Assembly: GCA_028285165.1 (NCBI GenBank) | Contig: JANQQB010000338.1 | Coordinates: 1 to 46,458 of the forward strand | DNA: 46,458 nt | Source of the DNA: Rhodobiaceae bacterium | GTDB lineage: Bacteria; Pseudomonadota; Alphaproteobacteria; Rhizobiales; JANQQB01 | Reading direction: 5' to 3' | Shown here: one piece after another, positions 18,229 through 27,486 of the stretch | Layout: each line of letters starts with the position of its first letter | Position numbering within the stretch: the first letter of the stretch is position 1 | Position numbers and translations under genes: made by a program | The notes under the pieces: model-generated | The model's database searches: none | Told to the model about the DNA's origin: nothing | Seen by the model: only the letters and a program-made list of their open reading frames with translations

Positions 18229-21200
18229 TTACGCCGCTTCGGCCGCCTGCTCGGCCATCCGAGCCAGTTTGGTCAGTACGGTAGCGGCTCCCTTAAGGCG
18301 CTGTTCCGGCTTTTCCCAATCGCGGATCAGCACGATCTTGTGGTCCGGTCGGATCTTCGCAAGGCTGCCCTGCTCGGCAATATAGCCGACGAGGCCTTGC
18401 GGATTGGGGAATGTATTGTCGCGCAGGCTCAAAACGACGCCTTTCGGCCCGGCATCCACCTTTTCGACATTGGCGGTCCGGCACAGGGCCTTGATGAAAA
18501 CGATCTTCAGGAGCGAGTCCACTTCCGCCGGCAGCGGCCCGAACCGATCAATGAGTTCGGCCCCGAAAGCATCGATTTCCGTTGCCGATCCGAGATCGGC
18601 CAGGCGCCGGTAGAGAGACATCCGCAATTGCAGGTCCGGAACATAACCTTCCGGGATCATGACCGGCATGCCGACCGTGATCTGGGGCGACCATTGCCCG
18701 GAGTCCTCCAAGTCGTCCCCGCCTGAACGCAGGCTCGCCACCGCCTCTTCCAGCATTTGCTGGTAGAGTTCGAAGCCGACTTCCTTGATATGACCGGACT
18801 GTTCCTCGCCAAGCAGGTTGCCCGCGCCGCGAATGTCGAGATCGTGGCTGGCCAGCTGGAAACCGGCGCCAAGCCCTTCAAGCGATTGCAAGACCTTGAG
18901 CCGACGATCCGCCGTCGGTGTCAAAGCCTTGTTGGCGGGCACTGTGAAGAGTGCATAGGCCCGGGTCTTGGATCGGCCGACCCGACCGCGCAACTGATAG
19001 AGTTGCGACAGGCCGAACATGTCGGCGCGGTGCACGATCAGCGTGTTCGCGGTCGGGATATCCAGGCCGGATTCGACGATGGTCGTCGACAGGAGAACAT
19101 CGTACCGGCCCTCGTAGAACTCGGTCATGATGTCTTCCAGATCTCCAGCGGCCATCTGCCCGTGGGCCACCGCGACTTTCACCTCCGGCACGGCCTCGTC
19201 CAGGAACGCTTTGGTCTCGGCAAGGTCGGCAACGCGCGGACACACATAAAACGCCTGGCCGCCGCGATAGCGTTCGCGAAGCAGCGCCTCGCGGATCACC
19301 AGCGGATCGAACGGCGAGACAAAGGTACGGACCGCCAGCCGATCCACCGGCGGCGTGGCGATCAGCGACAATTCCCGAACGCCGGTCAGCGCCAATTGCA
19401 TGGTGCGCGGGATCGGAGTGGCCGACAGGGTCAGCACATGCACGTCGGACTTCAGCTCCTTCAGACGCTCCTTGTGCTTGACCCCGAAATGCTGCTCCTC
19501 ATCGACGATCAAAAGGCCGAGGTCCCGGAACTTGATCGCCTTGCCAAGCAGCGCATGGGTTCCGATCACGATGTCGACCGATCCGTCCGTCAGGCCTTTT
19601 TTTGTTGCCGACAGGTCCTTGGCCGCGACCAGCCGCGACGCCTGTCGGACGTTCACCGGCAGACCCTTGAAGCGCTCCATGAACGTCTTGAAATGCTGGC
19701 GGGCAAGGAGCGTTGTCGGCACGACAAGCGCAACCTGCCGGCCGGACAAGGCCGTGATGAAGGCTGCCCTCAGCGCCACCTCGGTCTTGCCGAAACCGAC
19801 ATCGCCGCAAATCAGCCGATCCATAGGGCGCCCGGACGCCAGGTCTTCAAAAACCGAACCGATCGCGGCTTCCTGGTCTTCGGTCTCTTCGTAGGGAAAG
19901 CGCGCGGCGAATTCGTCGTAGAGCCCTTCCGGCGGGGCAATCGTGGCCGCGTTGCGCATGGCGCGTTCCGCCGCGATCTTGATCAGATCGTCCGCAATTT
20001 CGAGGATGCGCTTCTTCATGCGCGCCTTGCGCGCCTGCCAATTGCCGCCGCCGAGGCGATCGAGCTGGACGGTTGTGTCCTCCGAGCCATAGCGCGACAA
20101 GAGTTCGATGTTTTCGACCGGCAGGAACAGCTTGTCGCCGCCGTGATAATGCAATTCCAGGCAATCGTGGGGCGCGCCGGCCGCGGATACCGTCTTCAGA
20201 CCGATGAACCGGCCGATGCCGTGGTCGACGTGCACCACGATGTCGCCTTCCGCCAGGCTGGTGACTTCGGACAGGAAATCCGCACCGCGCTTCTGTTTGC
20301 GCCGCGGGCGGACAAGTCGTTCGCCGAGAATGTCCTGCTCGGAAAGTATGGTGAGGTCGCCGACCTCAAAACCGCTTTCAAGCCCCAGGACCACCAAAGC
20401 CACGACGCCGTTGGCGAGCCCGTTTGCGTCGGGCCAGGAATCCACCGAGCGTGTCCGCGTCAGGCCGTGATCCGCAAGCACATGCGAAAGCCGATCGCGC
20501 GACCCGTCGCTCCAGCAGGCGATCACGACACGGCGCTTGCGGGTATTCAACTCGCCGATATGGTTTACCAGGGCGTCGAAAACGTTGACGTCCCCAGATG
20601 CCCTTTCGGCGGCGAAGGTCCGGCCGACGCGTCCGCCGAAATCGACGACATTGCCGGCCTCGGTCGGCGTCGCAAAGGCGGTCAGCTTGGCCGACTTCCG
20701 ATCCGCCAGCGTTGTGGTCCATTCGTCCGCCGACAGGTAGAGCTGATCGGGTGCGATCGGTTTGTAGGGGACGACGCCGCCCTGTCTGTGGTCGAGCGCT
20801 TCAAGGCGAGCCGAGTAATGGTCGCGGATCTGTTCAAGACGCTCGGCGATCGCGTCATCGGCCAGATGATCGAGAATGATCGGCGCCGTGCCGATGGCGT
20901 CGAAAAGTGTTTCCATCCGCTCCTGGAACAACGGCGCCCAATGCTCGAAGCCGACATGCCGCCGGCCTTCCGAAATGGCCTGGTAAAGCAGATCGTCGCG
21001 TTCGGCAGCGCCGAACTCGGCAACGTAATTCCGGCGAAAGCGGGCAATCGCGTCGGACGTGAGCACGACTTCGCTCATCGGTACGAGCGACAATCCCTTG
21101 AGCTGACCGGTCGTGCGCTGCGTCTCGGTGTCAAAGGTCCGGATCGATTCCAGAGTATCCCCGAAAAAATCAAGCCGCACGGGCGCTTCGGCACCCGGCG

Positions 21201-21738
21201 CAAAAAGGTCGAGTATGCCGCCACGCACGGCATATTCGCCCGCCTCGCGGACGGTGGCGGTGCGCAGGAAGCCGTTCTCCTGCATCCAGCCCACAAGATC
21301 GTCCATCACGACCTGATTGCCAGGCGCCACCACATGGGAGGACTCGGCGATTTTGGAGCGCTCGGGCACCCGCTGCAACACGGCATTGACGGTCGTGAAG
21401 ATCACCATCCCACCGAGCGTTTCGGGGCCGGCGGCCAACCGGGCAAGTGCGGCGATGCGCCGGGACGAAACCACCGGGTTCGGGGACACCCGATCATAGG
21501 GAAGACAATCCCAGGCCGGCAATGTGAGTGTCGGCACGGACCCGGCAAAAAAGGTCAGCGCGCGCTCGGTGGCCTGCAGGCGCTGGGCATCGCGCGCAAC
21601 ATAAAGCGCGACCGGACCCGCCTCACCCTTTCTTTCGGCCAGAAGCCGCGCAAGAACATAGCCGTCGCAACCGTCCGGCACGCCGGAAAAGACAGCCTGG
21701 TCATGGTTCGAAAAGAGGGTCTGCAAATCAGGTATCAT
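18229..21738 (-). CDS. mfd: Transcription-repair coupling factor Mfd
   Basis: A 1169-residue, full-length Mfd. The N-terminal UvrB-homologous module is followed by the RNA-polymerase-interaction domain (EGDIVVHVDHGIGRFIGL). The RecG-like translocase has Walker A CGDVGFGKTEVALRAAF, motif II VDEEQHFGVKHKE, motif III TLSATPIPRTM and motif VI QLRGRVGRSKTRAYA, and a C-terminal TRCF domain follows. It displaces RNA polymerase stalled at lesions and recruits UvrA. The ATG lies two bases after the sdhE stop, so both are cotranscribed. Confidence 0.97.
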   Translation of the reverse strand: MIPDLQTLFSNHDQAVFSGVPDGCDGYVLARLLAERKGEAGPVALYVARDAQRLQATERALTFFAGSVPTLTLPAWDCLPYDRVSPNPVVSSRRIAALARLAAGPETLGGMVIFTTVNAVLQRVPERSKIAESSHVVAPGNQVVMDDLVGWMQENGFLRTATVREAGEYAVRGGILDLFAPGAEAPVRLDFFGDTLESIRTFDTETQRTTGQLKGLSLVPMSEVVLTSDAIARFRRNYVAEFGAAERDDLLYQAISEGRRHVGFEHWAPLFQERMETLFDAIGTAPIILDHLADDAIAERLEQIRDHYSARLEALDHRQGGVVPYKPIAPDQLYLSADEWTTTLADRKSAKLTAFATPTEAGNVVDFGGRVGRTFAAERASGDVNVFDALVNHIGELNTRKRRVVIACWSDGSRDRLSHVLADHGLTRTRSVDSWPDANGLANGVVALVVLGLESGFEVGDLTILSEQDILGERLVRPRRKQKRGADFLSEVTSLAEGDIVVHVDHGIGRFIGLKTVSAAGAPHDCLELHYHGGDKLFLPVENIELLSRYGSEDTTVQLDRLGGGNWQARKARMKKRILEIADDLIKIAAERAMRNAATIAPPEGLYDEFAARFPYEETEDQEAAIGSVFEDLASGRPMDRLICGDVGFGKTEVALRAAFITALSGRQVALVVPTTLLARQHFKTFMERFKGLPVNVRQASRLVAAKDLSATKKGLTDGSVDIVIGTHALLGKAIKFRDLGLLIVDEEQHFGVKHKERLKELKSDVHVLTLSATPIPRTMQLALTGVRELSLIATPPVDRLAVRTFVSPFDPLVIREALLRERYRGGQAFYVCPRVADLAETKAFLDEAVPEVKVAVAHGQMAAGDLEDIMTEFYEGRYDVLLSTTIVESGLDIPTANTLIVHRADMFGLSQLYQLRGRVGRSKTRAYALFTVPANKALTPTADRRLKVLQSLEGLGAGFQLASHDLDIRGAGNLLGEEQSGHIKEVGFELYQQMLEEAVASLRSGGDDLEDSGQWSPQITVGMPVMIPEGYVPDLQLRMSLYRRLADLGSATEIDAFGAELIDRFGPLPAEVDSLLKIVFIKALCRTANVEKVDAGPKGVVLSLRDNTFPNPQGLVGYIAEQGSLAKIRPDHKIVLIRDWEKPEQRLKGAATVLTKLARMAEQAAEAA

Positions 21739-21740
21739 GA

Positions 21741-22037
21741 TTACGATGCCGGATCGGACCGGCCCATATGAAAGCGCACAACCCGCCGGAACACGGCACT
21801 GTCGTAATTGTCCGGCGTGCGCACCTTGCCGGTGATCCAGGAGAACAGGTCCTGGTCCGGAACTTCCATCAGAACTTCGAAGACATCCAGATCGGTGTCC
21901 GACATGCTGGGGAGTTCAGCGTCCGCGAACCGCCCGAGCAGCAGATCCATTTCCCGCGTCCCGCGGTGCCAGGAACGGAAAAGAATACGCTTGCGACGCG
22001 GGTCGAGGCCCTGGCTGGAGAGGGTTGTGCCTGACAT
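21741..22037 (-). CDS. sdhE: SdhE, FAD assembly factor (DUF339)
   Basis: A 98-residue SdhE/Sdh5-family protein that promotes covalent flavinylation of the succinate dehydrogenase flavoprotein SdhA. The RKRILFRSWHRGTREMDLLL segment contains the diagnostic RGxxE motif, followed by the acidic YEx-like helix region and DLFSWITG. An sdhE gene between recG and mfd is a recurrent alphaproteobacterial arrangement. It is divergent from recG across 113 bp, which must hold both promoters. Confidence 0.92.
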   Translation of the reverse strand: MSGTTLSSQGLDPRRKRILFRSWHRGTREMDLLLGRFADAELPSMSDTDLDVFEVLMEVPDQDLFSWITGKVRTPDNYDSAVFRRVVRFHMGRSDPAS

Positions 22038-22150
22038 GAAACCGGATCCGGACTGGAAGATGGGCCGCCGTTATATCCTTGCGTGCCGGCAATGTCAGGT
22101 GCATCGTCGCGACAAATCCGCGTGTCCTGATCGATTCCGCCCTACCACCG

Positions 22151-24247
22151 ATGCGACCGCCCATCCTCAACCCTTTGTTCCAGCCGGCCAGCGCGCTTTC
22201 CGGTATCGGGCCGCGCCTGATGAAACCCCTGACAAAACTTGTCGGTGGGCGGCCCGAAGCACGGGTTCTGGACGTGGTTTTCCACATACCCTGGTCGATG
22301 ATCGACCGCTCCGCCATGCCGGAAATCGCCCGTGCGCCGCATGGTGCCATCGTGACGATCAAGGCATTGATCGACCGGCATCGTCCTGCCCCGCCGCGCG
22401 GCCGGGCGCCTTACAAGGTCTACGCCTCCGACGAGACCGGCGAGCTCGAACTGGTGTTTTTCCATGCGCGCGAAGACTGGTTGCGCAAGGCGATGCCGGT
22501 CGGCGAAACACGCTATATCAGCGGCCATTTCGAATGGTTCAACGGACGCCCGCAAATGGTGCATCCGGACCATATCCTGACGCGCGAGGCGTTCGAAGCG
22601 ATGCCGCCTGTGGAACCGGTCTATCCGATGACCGCGGGTCTCGCCGCCAAAACCATGCTGAAGGCCAATGACAGCGCGCTCGCCCTGATCCCCGACCTGC
22701 CGGAATGGCAGGATCCCGCCTGGAACGACCGCGCGGCCTGGGATGACTTTTCGACCAGCCTGAAGCACTTGCACCGGCCGCAGGCGGCCACCGATCTTGA
22801 ACCCAACGCGCCGGCTTTGCGGCGGGTCGCCTTCGATGAATTGCTCGCAAGCCAATTGGCCTTGGCGCTGACCCGACATCACATCCGGCGCTCGAAGGGG
22901 CATGCACGACGGCATGACGGCCGCCTTGTGGAGCGGATCCGGTCCGCCCTGCCCTTCAGCCTGACACCCAGCCAGGCCGGCGCGATAGCCGAGATCCGCG
23001 CCGACCTCGACCGTCCGGACCGCATGCTGCGCCTGCTGCAGGGCGATGTCGGATCCGGCAAGACGGTCGTCGCCCTGCTGGCCATGGCGGCAGCGATCGA
23101 AGCCGGCGGACAGGCGGCCCTGATGGCCCCGACCGAGATTCTGGCACGCCAGCATCTGGCGACGATCGCGCCGCTTGCCGAGGCGGCGGGCCTCAAAACG
23201 GCAATCCTGACCGGCCGGGACGGCCAGAAGGCGCGACGCGAGACACTTGCCGCCCTCGAAAGCGGCACCATCGACATCCTCATCGGCACCCATGCCCTGT
23301 TCCAGGGCCCGGTCGAATTCAAGAACCTCGCGCTGGCCGTCGTTGACGAACAGCATCGGTTCGGCGTGCATCAACGGCTGAAACTGGCCGAAAAGGGCAA
23401 TGCGGCCGACATTCTGGTGATGACCGCAACGCCGATCCCGCGCACCCTGGTGTTGACCTATTTCGGCGACATGGACGTCTCGAAGCTTCTGGAAAAGCCG
23501 GCCGGGCGGCAACCCGTCGACACCCGGTCCGTTTCGATGGATCGGCTCGATACGGTCCGGGACCGGATCGGCAAGGCGATCGAGGGCGGAGCCCAGGTTT
23601 ACTGGGTCTGCCCGCTGGTTTCCGAATCCGACGTGCTCGACCTGTCGACCGCGACCAGCCGTTTCGAGGACCTTCAGGGCCGCTTCGGCAACGCCGTCGA
23701 CCTGCTGCACGGTCAGATGCCCGGCGCAAAGAAGGACGAGGCCATGGCCCGGTTCCAGGCGGGCGAGACCCGGATCCTGGTCACGACGACGGTGGTCGAG
23801 GTCGGCGTCGACGTCCCAAATGCCTCCATCATGGTCATCGAACATGCGGAGCGGTTCGGATTGTCGCAATTGCACCAATTGCGCGGACGGATCGGGCGCG
23901 GCGAACGCCAGTCGACCTGTCTTCTGGTCTACAAGCCCGGGCTCGGAGAGACGGCGCGGGCCAGGCTAAAGGCCATGCGGGAAACCGAGGACGGGTTCCG
24001 GATCGCTGAGATGGACCTGAAGCTGCGCGGCGAAGGCGAGATCCTGGGCACCCGTCAGAGCGGCACGCCGGGCTTCCGGTTCGCGCGCCTGGAAAGCCAT
24101 GCCGATCTCCTGGAAGCCGCACGCGACGACGCGCGGCTGGTGCTGGCGCGGGATCCCGACCTGCGGTCTCCTCGCGGAGAGGCATTGCGGGTCCTGCTTT
24201 ACCTGTTTGAACGCGACGAGGCGATCCAGTTGCTCAAGGCCGGGTAA
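22151..24247 (+). CDS. recG: ATP-dependent DNA helicase RecG
   Basis: A 698-residue helicase that remodels stalled forks and Holliday junctions. The N-terminal wedge/OB region (GIGPRLMKPLTKLVGGRPEARVLDVVFHIP) is followed by Walker A LLQGDVGSGKTVVALLAMA, motif II VVDEQHRFGVHQR, motif III TATPIPRTL and motif VI QLRGRIGRGERQS. The ATG at 22151 was chosen over a TTG 72 bases upstream because the family N terminus begins here. No strong Shine-Dalgarno sequence is visible. Confidence 0.96.
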   Translation: MRPPILNPLFQPASALSGIGPRLMKPLTKLVGGRPEARVLDVVFHIPWSMIDRSAMPEIARAPHGAIVTIKALIDRHRPAPPRGRAPYKVYASDETGELELVFFHAREDWLRKAMPVGETRYISGHFEWFNGRPQMVHPDHILTREAFEAMPPVEPVYPMTAGLAAKTMLKANDSALALIPDLPEWQDPAWNDRAAWDDFSTSLKHLHRPQAATDLEPNAPALRRVAFDELLASQLALALTRHHIRRSKGHARRHDGRLVERIRSALPFSLTPSQAGAIAEIRADLDRPDRMLRLLQGDVGSGKTVVALLAMAAAIEAGGQAALMAPTEILARQHLATIAPLAEAAGLKTAILTGRDGQKARRETLAALESGTIDILIGTHALFQGPVEFKNLALAVVDEQHRFGVHQRLKLAEKGNAADILVMTATPIPRTLVLTYFGDMDVSKLLEKPAGRQPVDTRSVSMDRLDTVRDRIGKAIEGGAQVYWVCPLVSESDVLDLSTATSRFEDLQGRFGNAVDLLHGQMPGAKKDEAMARFQAGETRILVTTTVVEVGVDVPNASIMVIEHAERFGLSQLHQLRGRIGRGERQSTCLLVYKPGLGETARARLKAMRETEDGFRIAEMDLKLRGEGEILGTRQSGTPGFRFARLESHADLLEAARDDARLVLARDPDLRSPRGEALRVLLYLFERDEAIQLLKAG

Positions 24248-24258
24248 GGATCGATTCC

Positions 24259-24855
24259 ATGCCGGACTCAGCGCAGGATCTCGTTATGGACTGCATTCGA
24301 AGCAGCCCGTGGCATATGCATACGTTGCAAGCCGTGCGCGCCGTCGACCTCCCGAATTGGGCCATCGGCGCCGGTTTTGTCCGCAACGCTGTCTGGGACA
24401 GACTGCACGATCACCCGGCCCTGACACCGCTTGCCGACGTCGATGTGCTCTACTTCGATGCAAACGACATCGGCCGAGATCGGGAGCGCCGGGTTGAGAC
24501 GCGGCTCGATGGCGCCCTGGCCGATCGACCCTGGTCCGTCCGCAACCAGGCTCGCATGCATCTGAGAAATGGCGACCCGCCCTATGCCTCGACGCTCGAT
24601 GCGATGCGTTTCTGGCTCGAGACACCGACCTGTGTCGCCGTCCGGCTCGAAGCCAATGATGAATTGAGCCTTCTGGCCCCATATGGCCTGCGGGATCTTG
24701 TGAAATTGCGAGGACGGCCGACCCCGGCCGGGCGCCGAAAGGTCGGGGCCTACCAGGACCGAATGCGTCAGAAGGACTGGCCGGCCATCTGGCCGAAAGT
24801 CGTTGTTTTCGGCCCCGACGAAACCGAATTCATGCCCGCCAGACCGGACGCGTAA
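24259..24855 (+). CDS. Nucleotidyltransferase family protein (NTP_transf_6 type)
   Basis: A 198-residue protein with the nucleotidyltransferase-like signature WAIGAGFVRNAVWDRLHDHP, then DVDVLYFD (the metal-binding DxD) and TLDAMRFWLETPTCVAVRLE. It resembles the small uncharacterised family annotated as NTP_transf_6 (DUF925). AAGGA overlaps the end of recG and places the ATG 11 bp after the recG stop, so it is likely cotranscribed. The substrate is unknown. Its last 26 bases overlap the 3' end of the next gene on the opposite strand. Confidence 0.82.
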   Translation: MPDSAQDLVMDCIRSSPWHMHTLQAVRAVDLPNWAIGAGFVRNAVWDRLHDHPALTPLADVDVLYFDANDIGRDRERRVETRLDGALADRPWSVRNQARMHLRNGDPPYASTLDAMRFWLETPTCVAVRLEANDELSLLAPYGLRDLVKLRGRPTPAGRRKVGAYQDRMRQKDWPAIWPKVVVFGPDETEFMPARPDA

Positions 24856-25726
24856 GACAGGTCGGACCGCCCTCGCATCCGATGCAGAGCGCATCGCCGG
24901 CAAAAGTCTCGACGCTGCACCCGGCCGCTTCGAGGGCCGTGCGGGTCTTGGGCCAACCGTCGATCATCACGCATTGCCCGGGTGCCAGCGCGAGCACATT
25001 GAGGGTCAGGCCGCCGCTTGCCTGGAATTCATCGACATCGCCTTCGATCAGGCGATAGCCGTGCGCTTCGAGCGCCTCCAGAAACGCGACCGGCAAGAGC
25101 GGCAGATAGACAAGGGCGAGATCGGTGTCGACCAGGCTAACCACCGACATCAGATGCAAACACGCCTCCCGCCCCTGATAGACCGGCAGGTCAAACGCTT
25201 TCACCGTCACACCCTGGCTGTCGAGCAGCGCTTGCATCTGCTCAATTCCGGCCTGATTGGTGCGAAAACCCCGCCCTATGGCCAACGTCCGATCGTCAAG
25301 CCACACACAATCGCCACCTTCGACACAACCAGGCGCCTGTATGCGGCCGATGACCGGCACGCCGATCTTCCTGTAGAAGCGCCGATGCACCTCCTCTTCG
25401 CCCTGCCGCAGCGTCTTTCCAGGGTTCAACAGGATCGCCCCGTGGGCAGACATCAGCGACGGATCATGGGTGAAGACGGAATCGGCGAGACCGTCATCGG
25501 CCGCATCGATCCACAGGATCTCCGCCCCGGCCCGTTCGACGAGATTGGAGAAGGCCTGGTATTCTTGATCGATCCGATCAGGTGCAAAGGTGGGCCCGTA
25601 ATGCCAGACCTGCGGATCCGCCTCCAGCAAGGCACGACCCGGTGCCCGCATGGCAACCCGGCGCAACGGCGCCACCATGCTGGTGACCCCGAACCCGGTT
25701 TCGATGGCCTCAGTCGTGTCGTTCAT
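24830..25726 (-). CDS. DDAH/arginine-deiminase-like amidinohydrolase
   Basis: A 298-residue protein of the guanidino-group-modifying superfamily. Characteristic segments are GCVEGGDCVWLDDRTLAIG, the catalytic-histidine region CLHLMSVVSLVD, and the C-terminal GCEGGPTCLTRPV with the likely nucleophile C290. Relatives are dimethylarginine dimethylaminohydrolase (citrulline plus dimethylamine) and arginine deiminase; motif spacing and length fit DDAH-like proteins better. The ATG at 25726 is preferred over a TTG 69 bases upstream. It is divergent from the rhodanese gene. The true substrate cannot be read from the sequence. Confidence 0.82.
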   Translation of the reverse strand: MNDTTEAIETGFGVTSMVAPLRRVAMRAPGRALLEADPQVWHYGPTFAPDRIDQEYQAFSNLVERAGAEILWIDAADDGLADSVFTHDPSLMSAHGAILLNPGKTLRQGEEEVHRRFYRKIGVPVIGRIQAPGCVEGGDCVWLDDRTLAIGRGFRTNQAGIEQMQALLDSQGVTVKAFDLPVYQGREACLHLMSVVSLVDTDLALVYLPLLPVAFLEALEAHGYRLIEGDVDEFQASGGLTLNVLALAPGQCVMIDGWPKTRTALEAAGCSVETFAGDALCIGCEGGPTCLTRPVWRA

Positions 25727-25896
25727 GATCAACCGTTCCCCAAACCCCGGCGAAAGCACATGTGCCGGTATGGCCCGCGCTGCAGGTATTGACAAGGGCC
25801 GATGCTTGACCGTTTCTCAGCCCGACCAATCCGGTATCGACCTGCATTTCCCGGCGCGTCACACCGATCCCGAGCGCAAGGGCCAAGGAGAAGAAA

Positions 25897-27474
25897 ATGG
25901 GCAAGCGCCTTTCGGCACAAGCTGTCAAATCGCTGCTGTCAGAACCTGGCGAGATCGGGTTTTTCGATGTCAGGGAATACGGTCAATATGGTGCCGCGCA
26001 TCCCTTCTTTGTGGTCCCGCTCGCCTACAGCGTCTTCGAACTCCGGCTTCCAGCGCTTGCGCCCCGGCAATCCGTACCGTTGGTCCTGATGGATGGCGGA
26101 GACGGCATCGCTGCGCGCGCGGCGGCCCGCGCCGCTGCGCTCGGATATGACAATGTGAGCGTGCTCGACGGCGGCGCGCCGGCGTGGGCAGCGGCCGGTT
26201 ACACGCTCTACGAAGGCGTCAACCTCCCAAGCAAGACGTTCGGCGAACTGCTCGAAATCGGCCGCCACACTCCGCGGCTGACCGCCGGAGAAGTGGCGGC
26301 ATTGCAGGCCGAGGGCACAAACCATGTCATTGTCGATGGCCGCCCGTTTGCCGAATACCGCAAGATGAACATCCCCGGCGGCGTCTGCTGCCCAAACGGC
26401 GAATTGGCGCTCCGGATCGGCGAAATCGCGCCGGATCCGGAGACCACCATCGTCGTCAATTGCGCCGGCCGAACGCGGTCCATCCTCGGCGCCCAAACGT
26501 TGATCGATTTCGGCGTGCCGAACCCGGTCTTTGCGCTTGAGAACGGCACACAGGGCTGGTTTCTCGCCAATCTGGACCTTGAGACCGGCGCCGACCGCCG
26601 GATGGACGGACTTGCACCGCGAGATCTGAACGCTCGTCAGGCGGCCGCCCGCTCCCTTGCGGACAAGACCGGTGTGCCGATTGTGCCCCTGGACGAGGTC
26701 CAGACCTGGCTGCAAGATCCCGGACGGACGACGTACCTCCTCGACGTTCGCTCCGCGGAGGAGTTTGCTTCGGACGGGCTGCCGGGGACGGTCCATGCGC
26801 CAGGCGGCCAACTGGTCCAGGCCACGGACCAATGGGTCGGCGTGCGCAATGCCCGCATCGTGCTCCTGGATTCCGAAGGTGTGCGGGCTCCGGTGACAGC
26901 CAACTGGCTGCGCCAGATGGGACACGATGCCGTCGTTCTGGCGGGCGGTGTTGCTGCTGCGGGCGCCTTGGAACGGTCGAACCAGAACACGGATTCCAAT
27001 ACGGTTCCGACACTTCCGGAGATATCCGTCGAAGGCCTGAGGCGGGCCCTGTCCGATGCGGCGGTACAGCTTATCGACCTGCGCTCCGGAAGGACATATC
27101 GCGCTGGTCACATCACCGGTGCGCGCTGGTGCCTTCGCCCGCACGGTGCCGATCTTGCCCTTGAGGCAGAGCCGCCGGTCGTGCTGATCAGCGACGACCC
27201 GGGCAAAGCTGCCCTGTTTGCAGGAGATCTTGCCGATCGGGGCTTCACCGGCATGTCATGGCTCGCTGACGACATCGAGGCCTGGCGCGCTGGCGGCCTT
27301 GATATCGCGACCAGCGAGACGCCCGCTGACGACGCCTGTATCGACTATCTGTTCTTCACCCACGACCGCCATGCCGGCAACCGGGCAGCAGCCGAGCGAT
27401 ACATCGAATGGGAACTCGGCCTGGTAGACCAACTCGACGAGCAGGAACGCTCGGTGTTTCGCATTCCGGCTTGA
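25897..27474 (+). CDS. Four-domain rhodanese protein with one active-site cysteine
   Basis: A 525-residue cytoplasmic protein built of four tandem rhodanese-like modules (about 7-105, 125-230, 262-358, 373-470). Only the second has a catalytic loop, C189-AGRTRS in IVVNCAGRTRS. The equivalent loops of modules one, three and four read MDGGDG, LDSEGV and ISDDPG and lack cysteine. The C-terminal tail (FTHDRHAGNRAAAERYIEWE) is outside the rhodanese fold. AAGGAG precedes the ATG. It likely moves sulfane sulfur between a donor and an acceptor. It faces a thiol-dioxygenase-like cupin gene with only 12 bp between stops, which suggests a shared role in thiol or persulfide metabolism. Confidence 0.88.
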   Translation: MGKRLSAQAVKSLLSEPGEIGFFDVREYGQYGAAHPFFVVPLAYSVFELRLPALAPRQSVPLVLMDGGDGIAARAAARAAALGYDNVSVLDGGAPAWAAAGYTLYEGVNLPSKTFGELLEIGRHTPRLTAGEVAALQAEGTNHVIVDGRPFAEYRKMNIPGGVCCPNGELALRIGEIAPDPETTIVVNCAGRTRSILGAQTLIDFGVPNPVFALENGTQGWFLANLDLETGADRRMDGLAPRDLNARQAAARSLADKTGVPIVPLDEVQTWLQDPGRTTYLLDVRSAEEFASDGLPGTVHAPGGQLVQATDQWVGVRNARIVLLDSEGVRAPVTANWLRQMGHDAVVLAGGVAAAGALERSNQNTDSNTVPTLPEISVEGLRRALSDAAVQLIDLRSGRTYRAGHITGARWCLRPHGADLALEAEPPVVLISDDPGKAALFAGDLADRGFTGMSWLADDIEAWRAGGLDIATSETPADDACIDYLFFTHDRHAGNRAAAERYIEWELGLVDQLDEQERSVFRIPA

Positions 27475-27486
27475 TCGCGGCGCCCG

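Noticed and set aside
18757-21771. Open frame of about 1000 codons on the plus strand opposite mfd
   Set aside because: It is an antisense shadow of mfd. GC-rich codon use leaves the opposite strand open; the product is rich in Arg, His, Gln and Asp and shows no domain.
22142-23878. 578-codon open frame opposite recG
   Set aside because: Antisense shadow of recG; no ribosome-binding site or domain.
25789-25817. TTGACA resembling a -35 box upstream of the rhodanese gene
   Set aside because: The -35 is perfect, but the segment 17 bp downstream (GTTTCT) is a very poor -10, so a promoter call would be a guess.
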